Shown in pieces: positions 1-9,406 of a stretch of 23,936 nucleotides of DNA (within the stretch, counting starts at the first letter, position 1; every line of letters starts with the position of its first letter). Location: the NCBI GenBank assembly GCA_011319805.1, contig SJRY01000201.1:1-23936 (forward strand), given 5' to 3'. The position numbers were made by a program, and so were the translations under genes. Source of the DNA: Macrocybe gigantea. Lineage: Eukaryota; Basidiomycota; Agaricomycetes; Agaricales; Callistosporiaceae. The notes below the pieces were generated by a model. That model made no database searches. It was not told the origin of the DNA and saw only the letters and a program-made list of their open reading frames with translations.

Positions 1-506
1 GGGAAGAAAAGACAGTCACGCTGATTACCGTACGTTCATTGCAAGCGTGCGCCGATCTTGTCTTCATAGGAGACAAGGAAAATGCGCTTCTGCGTTGGAA
101 TACTCGTTCGAGCGTTTGAAGGTTCTGAATTAGGACAGATGAGGATTTCTCGCCCAATTGTCCTTTCGAACGAGCCGCGAAACAAAAGAGCTGGACTCCG
201 CGTGACCCGAGCGTGGTTGGTGATTGGTTGCTTTTTGTTGTGAGTTCTCAATTGTTGTTGTCGTTATCGCTCCGTTTTCTTTTTGTTTTCTTTTCCTGAC
301 CCGAGACCTTTGATTTGGAATCGGGATGTTGGCACTCAGCGCGATGCTTCCGTGTGCTATTTTCTTTTTTCCTTTTCCTTTTTTCCAGATCAACATTCAC
401 TGCATCGGCCGTCAATATATAATGCATCTCAGGAGTCGAGTCATCTCCGTTCCACAGCAGCTCTAGCTCCCAAGCTCCAGCTCCAGCTTTAACTCCTGCG
501 CACGCC
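1..506 (+). promoter_or_regulatory. upstream region of the MYND gene
   Basis: No convincing gene is visible here; short open frames on both strands have low-complexity or arginine-rich translations without a recognisable domain. Pyrimidine-rich tracts lie at about 361-386, and a TATA-like TATATAAT sits at 416-423, roughly 85 bases before the ATG at 507. The sequence from about 465 to 506 is rich in CTCCAGCT repeats and probably forms the 5' UTR. The promoter assignment rests on position and the TATA-like motif only. Confidence 0.4.
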
Positions 507-1599
507 ATGTCTGCCGCAGTCGCATACTACTCCCAGCCTGCCGCCGCCAACTACTACACACCCCCGGCCTCGTCACACTCGTCCCCATCGTCAACGGGTT
601 ACCGCCTGTGCGACCAATGCGGTGCCGCGGAGAACCCGTCCGTTCCAAGTTTAGACTCTGTGGAGGCTGCGTGCGCATATCTTTCTTTTTGTCTCCTTTT
701 TGTGTCGTCCTGACATGTCTTTGGTCAATCTGCAGATGACGACACAATACTGCGTATGTCATTCATATGTATTTTATTCTCTTCGTACTGGCGCCTAACA
801 ACAACTTTTTTCACAGTCGCAGGGCTGCCAAAAGGCGCACTGGCCTTCGCACAAACCGATCTGCCAGCACACCGCTTCGCAGATCAGCGCCACCGCCTTG
901 TCGGGCGAGAACCTCGCCAAGTGTCTGCGCAAGTTCACATCCGCGCACGCCGCGCTTCTCGGCTGGGCTGGCTTTCAGGCGCTCAAACTCCGGCGTGTCC
1001 CGGCCAACCTGCGCCAGAACGCGTTCCTCGTCGAGCTCAGCTACAAGAGCGGGCGCGCACACCTCGAGAGTCACCGCAGGTACGGCTCCGTTCCATCCCC
1101 TTCCATTTCATCGCATTTCATCCCCGTCACTCCCTGGTATATTTCATTCTTTGTCCCATCGTTCCTTTGTCCTTTGTTCTGCGTTTCTTTGCCGACGAAT
1201 TCGAAATTCTGAGTAATGACAAATCTCACGACGTCTCGCAGGTTCTCCATCGCTGCGACGCACATTGTGCCTCTAACGTACATTCGCGACCCGCTCGTGC
1301 TCGCTGACATGAAGAGGCGCGAGGAGCGCAGTCGAAACAATGGCGGGATCGGCACGCTCGTCGTGCTCATACAGTGCGATAGCGTTAGCCAAGTCATGCC
1401 CGTCGAGGTCGACAACCCAGCAAAGATCGCCTGGGACACACGAGACGACTGGCCCATCGTGCTCAATCACTTTGTCGAGCAGGGACGCACCGATTTCAAA
1501 CCCATCTCCACCACACCCAACGGGTCAGTTGTTGATGTTATCCCCTTTTTTTGGGTCTTTGATGGCTGATGTTGTTCCAATAGCATTTATTACGGATAG
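507..1599 (+). CDS. MYND-type zinc finger protein, five exons, one apparent frameshift
   Basis: Proposed exons are 507-670, 736-753, 817-1079, 1242-1523 and 1584-1599, all with GT..AG introns and compatible phases, giving about 247 residues. The MYND finger lies near residues 36-75: CDQCG, then LCGGC, then QYCSQGC, then the HWPSHKPIC end, so its Cys/His ligands are spread over three exons. MYND fingers are zinc-binding protein-interaction modules. The C-terminal 170 residues match no family I can name. In exon 1 the frame must shift by one base near 645-647 to join the first Cys pair to KFRLCGGC; one missing base also restores exon length to a multiple of three, so this looks like a one-base deletion or a sequencing error. 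The stop is TAG at 1597-1599. The short exons 2 and 5 are supported by phase and domain continuity, not by transcript data. Confidence 0.8.
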
Positions 1600-2538
1600 A
1601 CGCCCGTTCTTCCGTTCCCACGCAATGTCCATTCTTACACCCGGCACGCACAGCCCCAGTCCGCGATCTCCATGCCTATCGCACCGAAAACACAGCCAGA
1701 TCCCGACCTTCCATTCCTATCCCCGCTTGCACGTCAAGGTGTCGTCGAAATGCACTGACGCAAAGCAGCGATCCACGCTTCATGATGGACACCTCTTCTC
1801 GACATCACGGCATTAACGATAGCGCTGGTTTCCTCGTGACGCCTTCTTTTTTACACTATATTTATTCCCGTTCGCTTTGCTCTCGATCTCACTCGCGCGC
1901 TCTGATACCCGCCCCAGTCTTACGAACCTAGAAACGTTTTCTCTACGTCTATTTTTATCAGATTCGTTCCTCCACTGGTTTGGATGTACAACACACTGTA
2001 TTGCATATCGTGTAAAACAGGCTTTTTCCCCTGCATACTGGAATTCGCATCGTTCATTCCTGTGATGAAGCTGTTTCCCAAGCTGGCGAGAGAGCTGCCA
2101 CGAGTTCCCCTTTCGCCGTCGTCTTTGCGTAGCAGATGGATGTTCGATTCTTATTTCTCCAAATTAAGTTCATATCAGCGCGTTTGTTTAGATCTGATTC
2201 ATAAAGTAAGCGCCTATTCTATTTCATCCGTTGCGACATTGATATCTGCATTAGTACTGCTTCCGGCCAGCAAAAAGCTGTCACTGTGTCAAGAGTCAAC
2301 TTGATTCAGCCAAGACGATTGCAAGCTGTTACTTATCCCGTCACTCACGTGATTGAAACAAGAAAATTATGGCGTTGCAAGTTTCTGGAATTTAACAACT
2401 TGACGGCCATCTAGTGCTGCTCAAAACAATCTCTGAACCGACGTAATAACTGAAAGTAGGCGCGGGCGTCGTGGCAATCTTCACTTGACGTTGCCTTTTC
2501 GTACTCGTGACGGGGTTTCTAACAGCTTTTTGCCTCAC
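1600..2538. other. intergenic region between MYND and HNH genes
   Basis: This holds the MYND gene 3' UTR and the HNH gene promoter. Open frames here (for example around 1340-1816 and 1984-2304 on the plus strand) show no domain and no intron pattern. A CACGTG E-box-like hexamer lies at 2346-2351. I see no RNA gene or repeat. Confidence 0.4.
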
Positions 2539-4261
2539 ATGTCCACCAAACAAGAGATTTCCGGAAATGGATCGGTCGAGTTGCATAAAGACTCGGATTT
2601 CGTGGACGAAGAAACGACCCCAAAGCTTTTGCCAACATTTCTCGATATGCCTACCCACCAAAGCAGCCTCTCTGTGTCGTCGACGGGATCTAATATGTCG
2701 ACAGACTCGTCTTTGACGGCATTGTCAGACTCCACCAGGTCCGACGTATCGATGGCTTCTGCTCACTCTGACACCGTAGTCCCTACAAGAATCACACGTA
2801 CGTCTAGCTCCGGGAGCGATTCTGACGCTTCACAAGGATCAGCCATAACGGATGCATCGGAAAGTATCGCCGCCATGATCACCGACGACTTCAGGGAATC
2901 AGTGCGCAAAATCATTGAGAAAAGAGATGAATGGCCTCTAGATACCCTGATCAAGGTGACGGAGCGACATTTGCTGAGACTCAAAAACATATCTCCCTTA
3001 TTGCGTCGTCTCCCCACTCCCGACGCTGTTGAAGAACGACTCGACGCGTATAAGATATTTTGCGCCATGTGGGACTACGCTCTTCAACGTCGCGGTGGCA
3101 GATGGAGCGACCATCCGATCCGCTACACAGCCGCTTGCATAATTTGTTGTGGTGACGACGTTAAGCAGTGGATTGCGTTAGCTAATACGTGGTTCGGATG
3201 TTTCATGTGGCCTTGTATGTTCTTGGTGTCCAGTTTCCTCAGGCTATAATCTGACTGATTCCTTTTTAAGTTCGCGCCAGTCGTCATTACGAACATGGCG
3301 AGTTTTCGCAAGTGGCGACGCCCACGTTCGAGAACACGGCAAAGGCGTTCAGTTCTGATTCTTCGCGCCAACATCGTAGCAAATCGATGGCCATAGACGT
3401 ACGTCGTTACTGACCTCTATATCCAGCTCTGCATGGCGTTGACAGAAACTTGTAGGTCCTGAGGAGGGAAGATTATACATGTCCAGTGACGAAGCAACAA
3501 ACTCCCAAGACCTCCAAGAAGATCGGTAATCGAAAATGGGTCGAAACTCTCGAGTGCGCCCATATCCTGAAGCGCTCGGTGGCGGAATATTCAACGCGTG
3601 ATGTAGGATATTGTGCTCAGATAATTACCCGTTCGCTAATTATGCTGCTGTAGGACGTCAACGCTCTCTCTACCATCGACATACTTCGAAATTATTGCCC
3701 GCCGATGGCGTGGAACCTTGATGCACTCGTAGACAAGTTTGATTCACCATCGAATGGAATTGCATTGCAGACAGATACACATAAAGCATTTGATAATTAT
3801 AGGTTCTGCTTTTTGCTTGTAGTGAGCATCCACCCTCCCCCCTCTAACGAAAGGCTATACTCAAGCTGATCCTTCTGCAGGAAGGGACAGACAATACTTA
3901 TAAACTGAAAGCACTAAAGGAGGGATATCTTGAGCCTGACGAGCTAAGTCGAGAAATTGTTTTCAGAGACAACTCGCACCTGCATCCTGAAGGCGCAGAA
4001 GAGAAACTTGATGTCCCCCGAGGCCGTGTTACTCGATCCGGAAACGCTGGAAACGCTCCGCGAACTGTCGAACTTCCCGACCCGTACTTCCTCTCAATTC
4101 ATGCAGCAATCGCCCACGTCCTGCACGCCAGCGGAGCCGCTGAATTCATTGATAGCTTCTTATCACTCGACTCGGACTCTGCGGGGAAACCTATGAAGAA
4201 CACTCGAGATCTTGAAGCGGCCTTTATGAGAGTAGAATTAACACAGTCCCTTGCCCATTAG
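2539..4261 (+). CDS. HNH nuclease-domain protein (HNH_2-like), five exons
   Basis: Proposed exons are 2539-3214, 3271-3398, 3456-3602, 3654-3821 and 3881-4261, with introns of 51-59 bp and phases that join without a break, giving 499 residues. The ATG at 2539 is the first in-frame one; the frame upstream has only non-ATG starts. The N-terminal 100 residues are Ser/Thr-rich and look disordered. The middle contains an acidic-basic helical region. The HNH part spans exons 3-4: YTCPVT, then CAHIL with the first His, then SPSNGIALQTDTHKAFDNY with the Asn and second His. This layout fits the fungal HNH_2 nuclease-like family, often of unknown role. The C-terminal part carries a conserved block (PYFLSIHAAIAHVLHASG) that is also kept in the neighbouring copy. 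Cellular function and DNA cleavage are inferred from the motif only. Confidence 0.75.
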
Positions 4262-4439
4262 AATTTGCCTGATCATGTCTTCGTAATTACGACCAAAGCA
4301 AAGCTTCTTTGGATGTCTGACTTTGATTCTCGCGATGCTGCTTTTCTAAGCTTTATGTCCAGATACGTGAAGTGTCCAATCGTAAATGGGCTGCGCGGTA
4401 AAGAGAAGAGAAAGACCAGAAGGCCTGCTCATTAAATCA

Positions 4440-5838
4440 ACGTCTCTCGTTGAGTAGACGCGACCCTGATACCTCGCAACTCTCAGCCATGATGCGTGCA
4501 TCGGAAAGCATTTCTGCGACGGTCACCGGTGACTTCACGAAATCAGCACGCAAAATCATCGAGAAAAAGGATGAATGGCCTCTCGACGCCCTCGATGAGG
4601 GCGCGGAGCGCCATCTACAGCGACTCGAAAAGGAACCACCCCTCCGCCGTCGTCTCCGTACTCCAGATTCTATCAAAGAACAACTTGACGCGTACAAGAT
4701 ATGCCGCGCCATGTGGGACAACGCCCTCCAACGTCCTTGCGACAGCAGCCAAAACGAGCAACCCATCCGTTACACGGCCGCTTGCATGATTCTCTGCGGT
4801 GACGACGTCGAGCGGTGGGTCGCGTTGGCCAACACGTGGTTCGGATGTTTCTTGTGGCCTCGTACGTTCGAGCCACAATTGGAAACCGTTTTGTCGTTCA
4901 GTCAGCGCCTGTTGCCATTATGGAGATGACGAGTCGTCCGACGCTGGGACGCCGACGAGCAAAAACGCAGCGCAGGCATTCAACCCCGGCTCCAACACCC
5001 GCCCGCATCGCGGCAAGTCAACGACCCAGGACGTACATCGTTGCTCCACTAGTATCGGCTGTACGTTAACCCTGGCGACGACTTCCCGGTCCTAGAAAGG
5101 GAAGACTACACCTGTCCGGTGACGAAGCAGCAAACACCGCAGACCTCTCAGAAGATCGGTGATCGAAAATGGGTGGAAACTCTCGACTGCGCTCACATCG
5201 TGAAGCCCTCGGTGGTACAGTATTCAGCTTACAATGTAGGACACTCTAGTCAAATCGTGACCCTCCGACTTACCGTGCTGATTTAGGACGACGTCGGAGC
5301 ACCGTCCGCTATTGACATACTTCAACACTATTGCCCACCACCGGCGAGGAACCGTAACGTGCTCAACGACGTGCTCAATTCACCGTCAAACCGGATCGCA
5401 TTGGAAGCAAACACGCGTAGGGTATTCAGTAATCATAGGTTCTGCTTTCTGCCCGTGGTGAATCAACCTTAGTATATAAGGCCGCACCCAAGCTGATCTA
5501 TCTGCCGCAGGAAGGCAGACACAACACTTACACCCTCAAAGCCTTGAAGGAGGGGTATCTTGAGCCCGAGGAGCTAAGTCGACAAGTCATCTTCAGCGAC
5601 AACTCACAACTACACTCTCAAGGCGCCCAAGCCCTGCGACCCATCGAACTTCCAGGTTCATACTTTCTCTCGATTCACGCGGTGGTTGCCCACGTCCTGC
5701 ACGCAAGCGGCGTTGCCGAGTTCATCGACAGCTTCTTGTCTCTCGACTCATACTCCGAGTGTAAACCTATGAAGAGCACATGAGACCTTGAGGCGGCCTT
5801 TCTGAGAGCGGAGCTGAAGAGGACCCTTGCCCATTAGC
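4440..5838 (+). pseudogene. 5'-truncated, degenerate tandem copy of the HNH gene
   Basis: Homology to the upstream HNH gene starts near 4440 and covers the whole remainder with the same intron positions, so this is a tandem duplicate lacking the first 95 or so residues. A new ATG at 4489 stands where the older copy has ATA. Homologous exons are about 4489-4861, 4902-5032, 5089-5235, 5287-5457 and 5511-5783. Four defects are visible. The exon-3 acceptor TTGTAG has become TCCCG. The second HNH His and the Asp are changed (THKAFDN to TRRVFSN), and the NG before them is NR. A TGA at 5781-5783 replaces CGA, removing the last 18 or so codons whose homologue continues to the TAG at 5836-5838. The first intron is only 40 bp. 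It may still be transcribed, and alternative splice sites (AGTATCG near 5051, TAG at 5093-5095) could rescue the frame, but a catalytic role is unlikely. Confidence 0.7.
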
Positions 5839-5903
5839 AGTCTCCTGATTTCACATGTTTGCTTCTCTAAAAATACGGTATTCACTATTGCCTAGATAAT
5901 AGC

Positions 5904-5909
5904 AATAAA
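5904..5909 (+). other. possible poly(A) signal
   Basis: AATAAA lies 66 bases after the ancestral stop of the HNH copy and just before the convergent dioxygenase gene's stop. The match is exact, but the hexamer is short and fungal poly(A) signals are loose. Confidence 0.35.
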
Positions 5910-5932
5910 GAACATGGATTTTTGCTCCCCTT

Positions 5933-7529
5933 TCACACGTCAGAGAAGGGAGGAAGCACGGCGGCCGTCGTGCGCTCGCGCACGTCCTTCAAGAACCTGA
6001 CCAGCTCCGTGCCGCCGGTGCCCTTCAGCACCGCCTGCTCCTCCGCCATGCCATACGCCTTGTCCTCCTGCGCCCTGCGCTCGCCAACGCCCTCGCGCAC
6101 GAGGTTCTCCGGCGGGGGGCGCTTGGACGGCGCAATAATATACAACGCGACAATGACCATGTGCGCGTCGCGGAATTCCTTGAGCGCGACCACGGCGGCG
6201 TTGTACGCGCGCAAGAGAGCATCGTCGCGCGAGGCCTGGACGAGCGAGCGTAGAGGGCGCGGCGCCGACGCGAGGTGCCTCAGGAACGTGCGGTGGTGGC
6301 GCGGCATGTAGCACTGCATCCTGTCGAGGAAGGGCGTCTTTGTCTGGCTCGGACACGTCGAGGAGCCGGCAGACGACGTGGAAGTGGTCTTGGGCGTGGA
6401 CGCGAACGTGGTGTGCGAGTACTGGTCCACGCCAAGGAAAATGTCGAGCGCATGGACGAGTGAGCTCTGTCCCGCGCTCGGACCCGAGAGCTCCTCCGGC
6501 TCTTTCAGCTCCCCGTCGCGCTCGAGGCCTTCAAAGATCCAGCGCGGCTTGGCAGGGTCCGAGTCGACGCCGCGAACCACGGGCGCACGAGGTGGTAGAA
6601 CACGTCGGGATTGCAGGCTTCGCGCACGGAGAGGAGGATCGCGCGGAGATCCTTGATGATGTGCGTCATCTTGTCGAGGTATGACGCGATACGCCGCAGC
6701 GCTAGGGCGTCGCCGACGAAAGCTTCGTCCATGATGGCCTGCATGAGCTCCAGTGCAGCAACGCCGCGCAGCTCTATCCGTGCCGAGGTGAGGTAGAACT
6801 CCTCCTCGTCGCGCATGCCTGTAAACAGCGTCTGGCAGCGCAGGTTGTCTAATGCGGGAGCACGCTGGGCGACAAAGTCGGGGCTCCCGCCTCTAGAGGA
6901 AGCTTGCTTTTCTTGTGTCTGATCTCGGTTTGGGTCTTTGAGCTCCCAGTTGTACAGTACGTCGTCCGAGTAGGTCAGGATCGGCGGGATCTGCAGGTGC
7001 TTGCTGACATGCAGCAGCGGAAGTGAAATGGGCGCCGGGATGACTGGGAGCTCGCCCGGCGGGAGGGAGTGGACGTAGAAGTGCATGATCCAGCCAAGCA
7101 CGTGGTGGGCTCTTCGCAGCAAGAACTCGGATTTTTGCAGATCGACCGTAGGCAGAACAGGCATCTATACAAAACACATCGATCAGTCTCCGAGATCAGA
7201 AAGCCAAAAAAAAAAAAATGACTCACATCACGTACGCGACTCCTCCATGCCTCAGACTTGTCACGCTCAGCCTCAGGCAAGCCAGGCGTGTCGCCTAGCC
7301 TGAGTTTCACACTTTGGGCCTCATCCAGCACCGCCTCCCATGACTCCCACTCGGATGGGAGCCGGGAGAGCGATGGCTGCGGTGGCATGAAGCCCGTACG
7401 TGGGTCGACATCGAAATCATGTGCAGCGAGGGTGGAAGTGTCTGGAACGCCAGTTGGAGGACCCACTGCGACGTCGGGGCGGGGAAGAGAGAGAAAGTGG
7501 CGCGGGTCGAGATGCGGGGTGGTGGACAT
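5933..7529 (-). CDS. IDO: indoleamine 2,3-dioxygenase, two exons, one apparent frameshift
   Basis: This enzyme opens the indole ring of tryptophan to N-formylkynurenine using haem and oxygen, the first step of the kynurenine/NAD route; fungal forms are cytosolic. Exon 1 is 7529-7227 and exon 2 is 7164-5933, with a 62-bp GTGAGT..TATAG intron carrying a 13-base A/T run. The product is about 511 residues, near the usual fungal length. Family signatures in order are the FDVDPRTGFMPPQP start region, LPPILTYSDDVLYNWELKDP-like (here QIPPILTYSDD), SAGQSSLVHALD, YMPRHHRTFL, the haem-ligand His in DAHMVIVALYI, and the C-terminal GTGGTELVRFLKDVR. The frame shifts once near 6580-6590 between HLVRPWF and RGVDSD; adding back one base restores it, so a single-base deletion or a sequencing error is likely. 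The sequence is otherwise fully conserved and the gene looks functional. Confidence 0.88.
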
Positions 7530-8063
7530 GGTAGACTAAAGGACGGTCTCTGCGAAGGGAGAGTAAGGTATTTGTAAGGTCGTCACTTACAAATTGGAAT
7601 TCCAGGCCATTGGACTCTGGTGGAGACTTAAAGAGACCGATCGAAAATCATTATCTCGCCTGTTATCTTATCTGATCATATAGCATTATATGAACGTTGG
7701 TCAGTACCCAGTATCAAAAGTGGTGCGTCTCGATGTTAACCTTGAACGTGTGTGAGTGCCACCTCACAGCAATTCATTCCCCCGACCAGGAGTTCCGGGG
7801 TATGCAACCATTAGGTATACGCCTTCTGAACAAGTATTGTTCTCGCAGATTTCAGTCCAATAGATCATCTAGGCCAACAATTCCAGCACGGCATTGGCTT
7901 TGTCCCACTTTCTCGGAGTCAGGGAGTAATGTCAACTATTTGTTCGTGGAAAGAGATTGTCAAGGTGGGTTCCAGATGCCATAACTTGTATGGATGCAAC
8001 TCGGACTAGTGCTGTCTGAGAGCCACTGGTCAGAGTTCGTGCTATACTTCAGCTATCATTATA
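7530..8063. other. intergenic region upstream of the dioxygenase gene
   Basis: This is the promoter side of the minus-strand dioxygenase gene and the flank of the transposon stack. Open frames at 7697-7984 and 7994-8254 show no domain. I see no clear TATA box or repeat. Confidence 0.4.
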
Positions 8064-8950
8064 CACGTGCTCGCCAAAAGTCATGGACGCTACCATATAT
8101 GGACACAATGGTGGTCAATGTACAATATATCCTGTATGTAGTGCGTTGTGAATACATACCCTTCAAGCCATGCCCAAGGACACCTCACGCCACAAACATG
8201 ATGCTGCCAAAAAGAATCAGTTTGTTGGTGCTATACTTGACAGTAACAACTTGAAGAAAAGTGCTGCATTGGTTGGCATCCCATACGAGACGGCACGAAA
8301 AATTTGGCACAGGTTCAAAGAGGAAGGCAATGTCGAAAATCACCCTCGCACTGGTCGGCCACATATCCTCAATGATCGTGATGAATGACACGTCATCCAC
8401 ACTGCCTTGAAACATCGACGGATGCCACTTGCCGACATTGCACAGGAAGCGGGTGTCAATGCCAGTTCACACACCATTGCGCATATTCTGAACAAGCATG
8501 GATACCATCGATGTGTTGCTAGGAGGCTCCCTTACCTTACCAAAGCCAACAAGAAATGTCGCCGTGAATGGGCACTGGATATGCAGAGTCACACCACCAA
8601 TGACTGGCACAACATCTGCTGGTCAGACGAATCATATATCTATATCGACAACGATACAGGGCGCATCTATGTGACACAACGTGTTGGTGAAGAACTCGAT
8701 GAAAGCTATTTACTTCCCCACTTCAAGCAGTCTCATGTATGGATTATGGTCTGGGGTTGTGTGATGTGGGGCTGGAAGGGACCACTCGTCGCCCTCGAGT
8801 ATCCTGGAGGCAAGGGAGGAGGTATGACAGCAGCACATTACAAGATGCAGGTGTTGGAGGGTGCACTGAGTGGTTTCTGGGGGGAGAGGAAGTCAATTCG
8901 GCCCAACATTAAATTTCAACAGGACGGCGCATGCTACGCAAAACCAATTC
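8064..8950 (+). mobile_element. Tc1/mariner-like DNA transposon, left part only (element D)
   Basis: The proposed left terminus begins at 8064 after a TA dinucleotide at 8062-8063, with CACGTGCTCGCCAAAAGTC, a terminal-repeat-like sequence placed about 105 bases before the transposase ATG. The right terminus is absent because the element is interrupted at 8950/8951 by the LTR of element B. The TIR call rests on position and Tc1-like composition, since the partner repeat is outside the window. Confidence 0.65.
8170..8950 (+). pseudogene. Tc1-family transposase, N-terminal two thirds, one internal TGA
   Basis: This is a DDE/D transposase that would cut and paste its element. The N-terminus has a helix-turn-helix region (NLKKSAALVGIPYETARKIW) followed by the GRP-type motif RTGRPHIL. 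After an in-frame TGA at 8386-8388 the same frame continues with a second HTH-like part (MPLADIAQEAGVNASSHT) and the catalytic core: the first Asp in WSDESY and the second in FQQDGA. The third acidic residue is missing because the frame runs into the B LTR at 8951. The TGA sits where CGA would be expected after DRDE, so it looks like a C-to-T change. The copy is inactive on two counts. Confidence 0.85.
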
Positions 8951-9345
8951 TGCACACAAGTCACTCTAACTAACCCTTAGAGATAAGAGGTGGGGATAGG
9001 AATGCTATTTCTAGCCAGCTCGAAGCTGGATTCTACTAGGTACAATTTAGGTATTTATACGTTACGACTACCGAGCACGGACCACGATGATGCTAGCCTC
9101 ATGCTACGTGAAACCCTGAACCCCCGTCTGTGTGAGTCAGGATTCGACTGTGCTCCATGCGTTGTCCTACAGATACTGTGCAATAACCCTTTGTCTTAAT
9201 CAGCGCTGACACGTCGTTGTTGTAGGGTTTCCTCGAGTCATTGTATTGTATCTTGTTTGTCACGTCGCGTCTATCACGTGTTCATCATGTGGCTTTTGAG
9301 TCATGTGCCCGTCGTCAAGATAACGATTAGCCTGAAATCGTAACA
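8951..9345 (-). repeat. 3' LTR of element B
   Basis: On the minus strand this starts TGTTACGATT at 9345 and ends TGTGTGCA at 8951, a TG..CA frame of 395 bp immediately after a polypurine tract. It contains a TATA box (TATAAAT, 9059-9053 on the minus strand), two exact TGAGTCA sites (9133-9139 and 9297-9303), a CACGTG at 9275-9280, and a CCAGCT-CGA-AGCTGG inverted repeat at 9014-9028 near the expected transcription start. The outer boundary is supported by the disruption of the transposase frame; the second LTR copy is not available to confirm it. Confidence 0.75.
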
Positions 9346-9360
9346 TTACCCCCCTCTTAG
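9346..9360 (-). other. polypurine tract of element B
   Basis: The minus strand reads CCTAAGAGGGGGGTAA directly before the LTR start TGTTACG. A purine run adjoining the 3' LTR is where plus-strand DNA synthesis is primed in LTR retrotransposons. Confidence 0.7.
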
Positions 9361-9406
9361 GGATTGCGTCCTTGCAATCATGTTCTTCTTTTTTTTCATC
9401 ATCCTC

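Noticed and set aside
1340..1816. Plus-strand ORF of 158 codons overlapping the MYND gene
   Set aside because: It is in another frame of the MYND exon 4 and its 3' region, Ser/Pro-rich by composition, with no domain.
7206..7218. Run of 13 A in the dioxygenase intron
   Set aside because: It is on the minus strand the T-rich part of a normal intron, with proper splice ends; no function needed.
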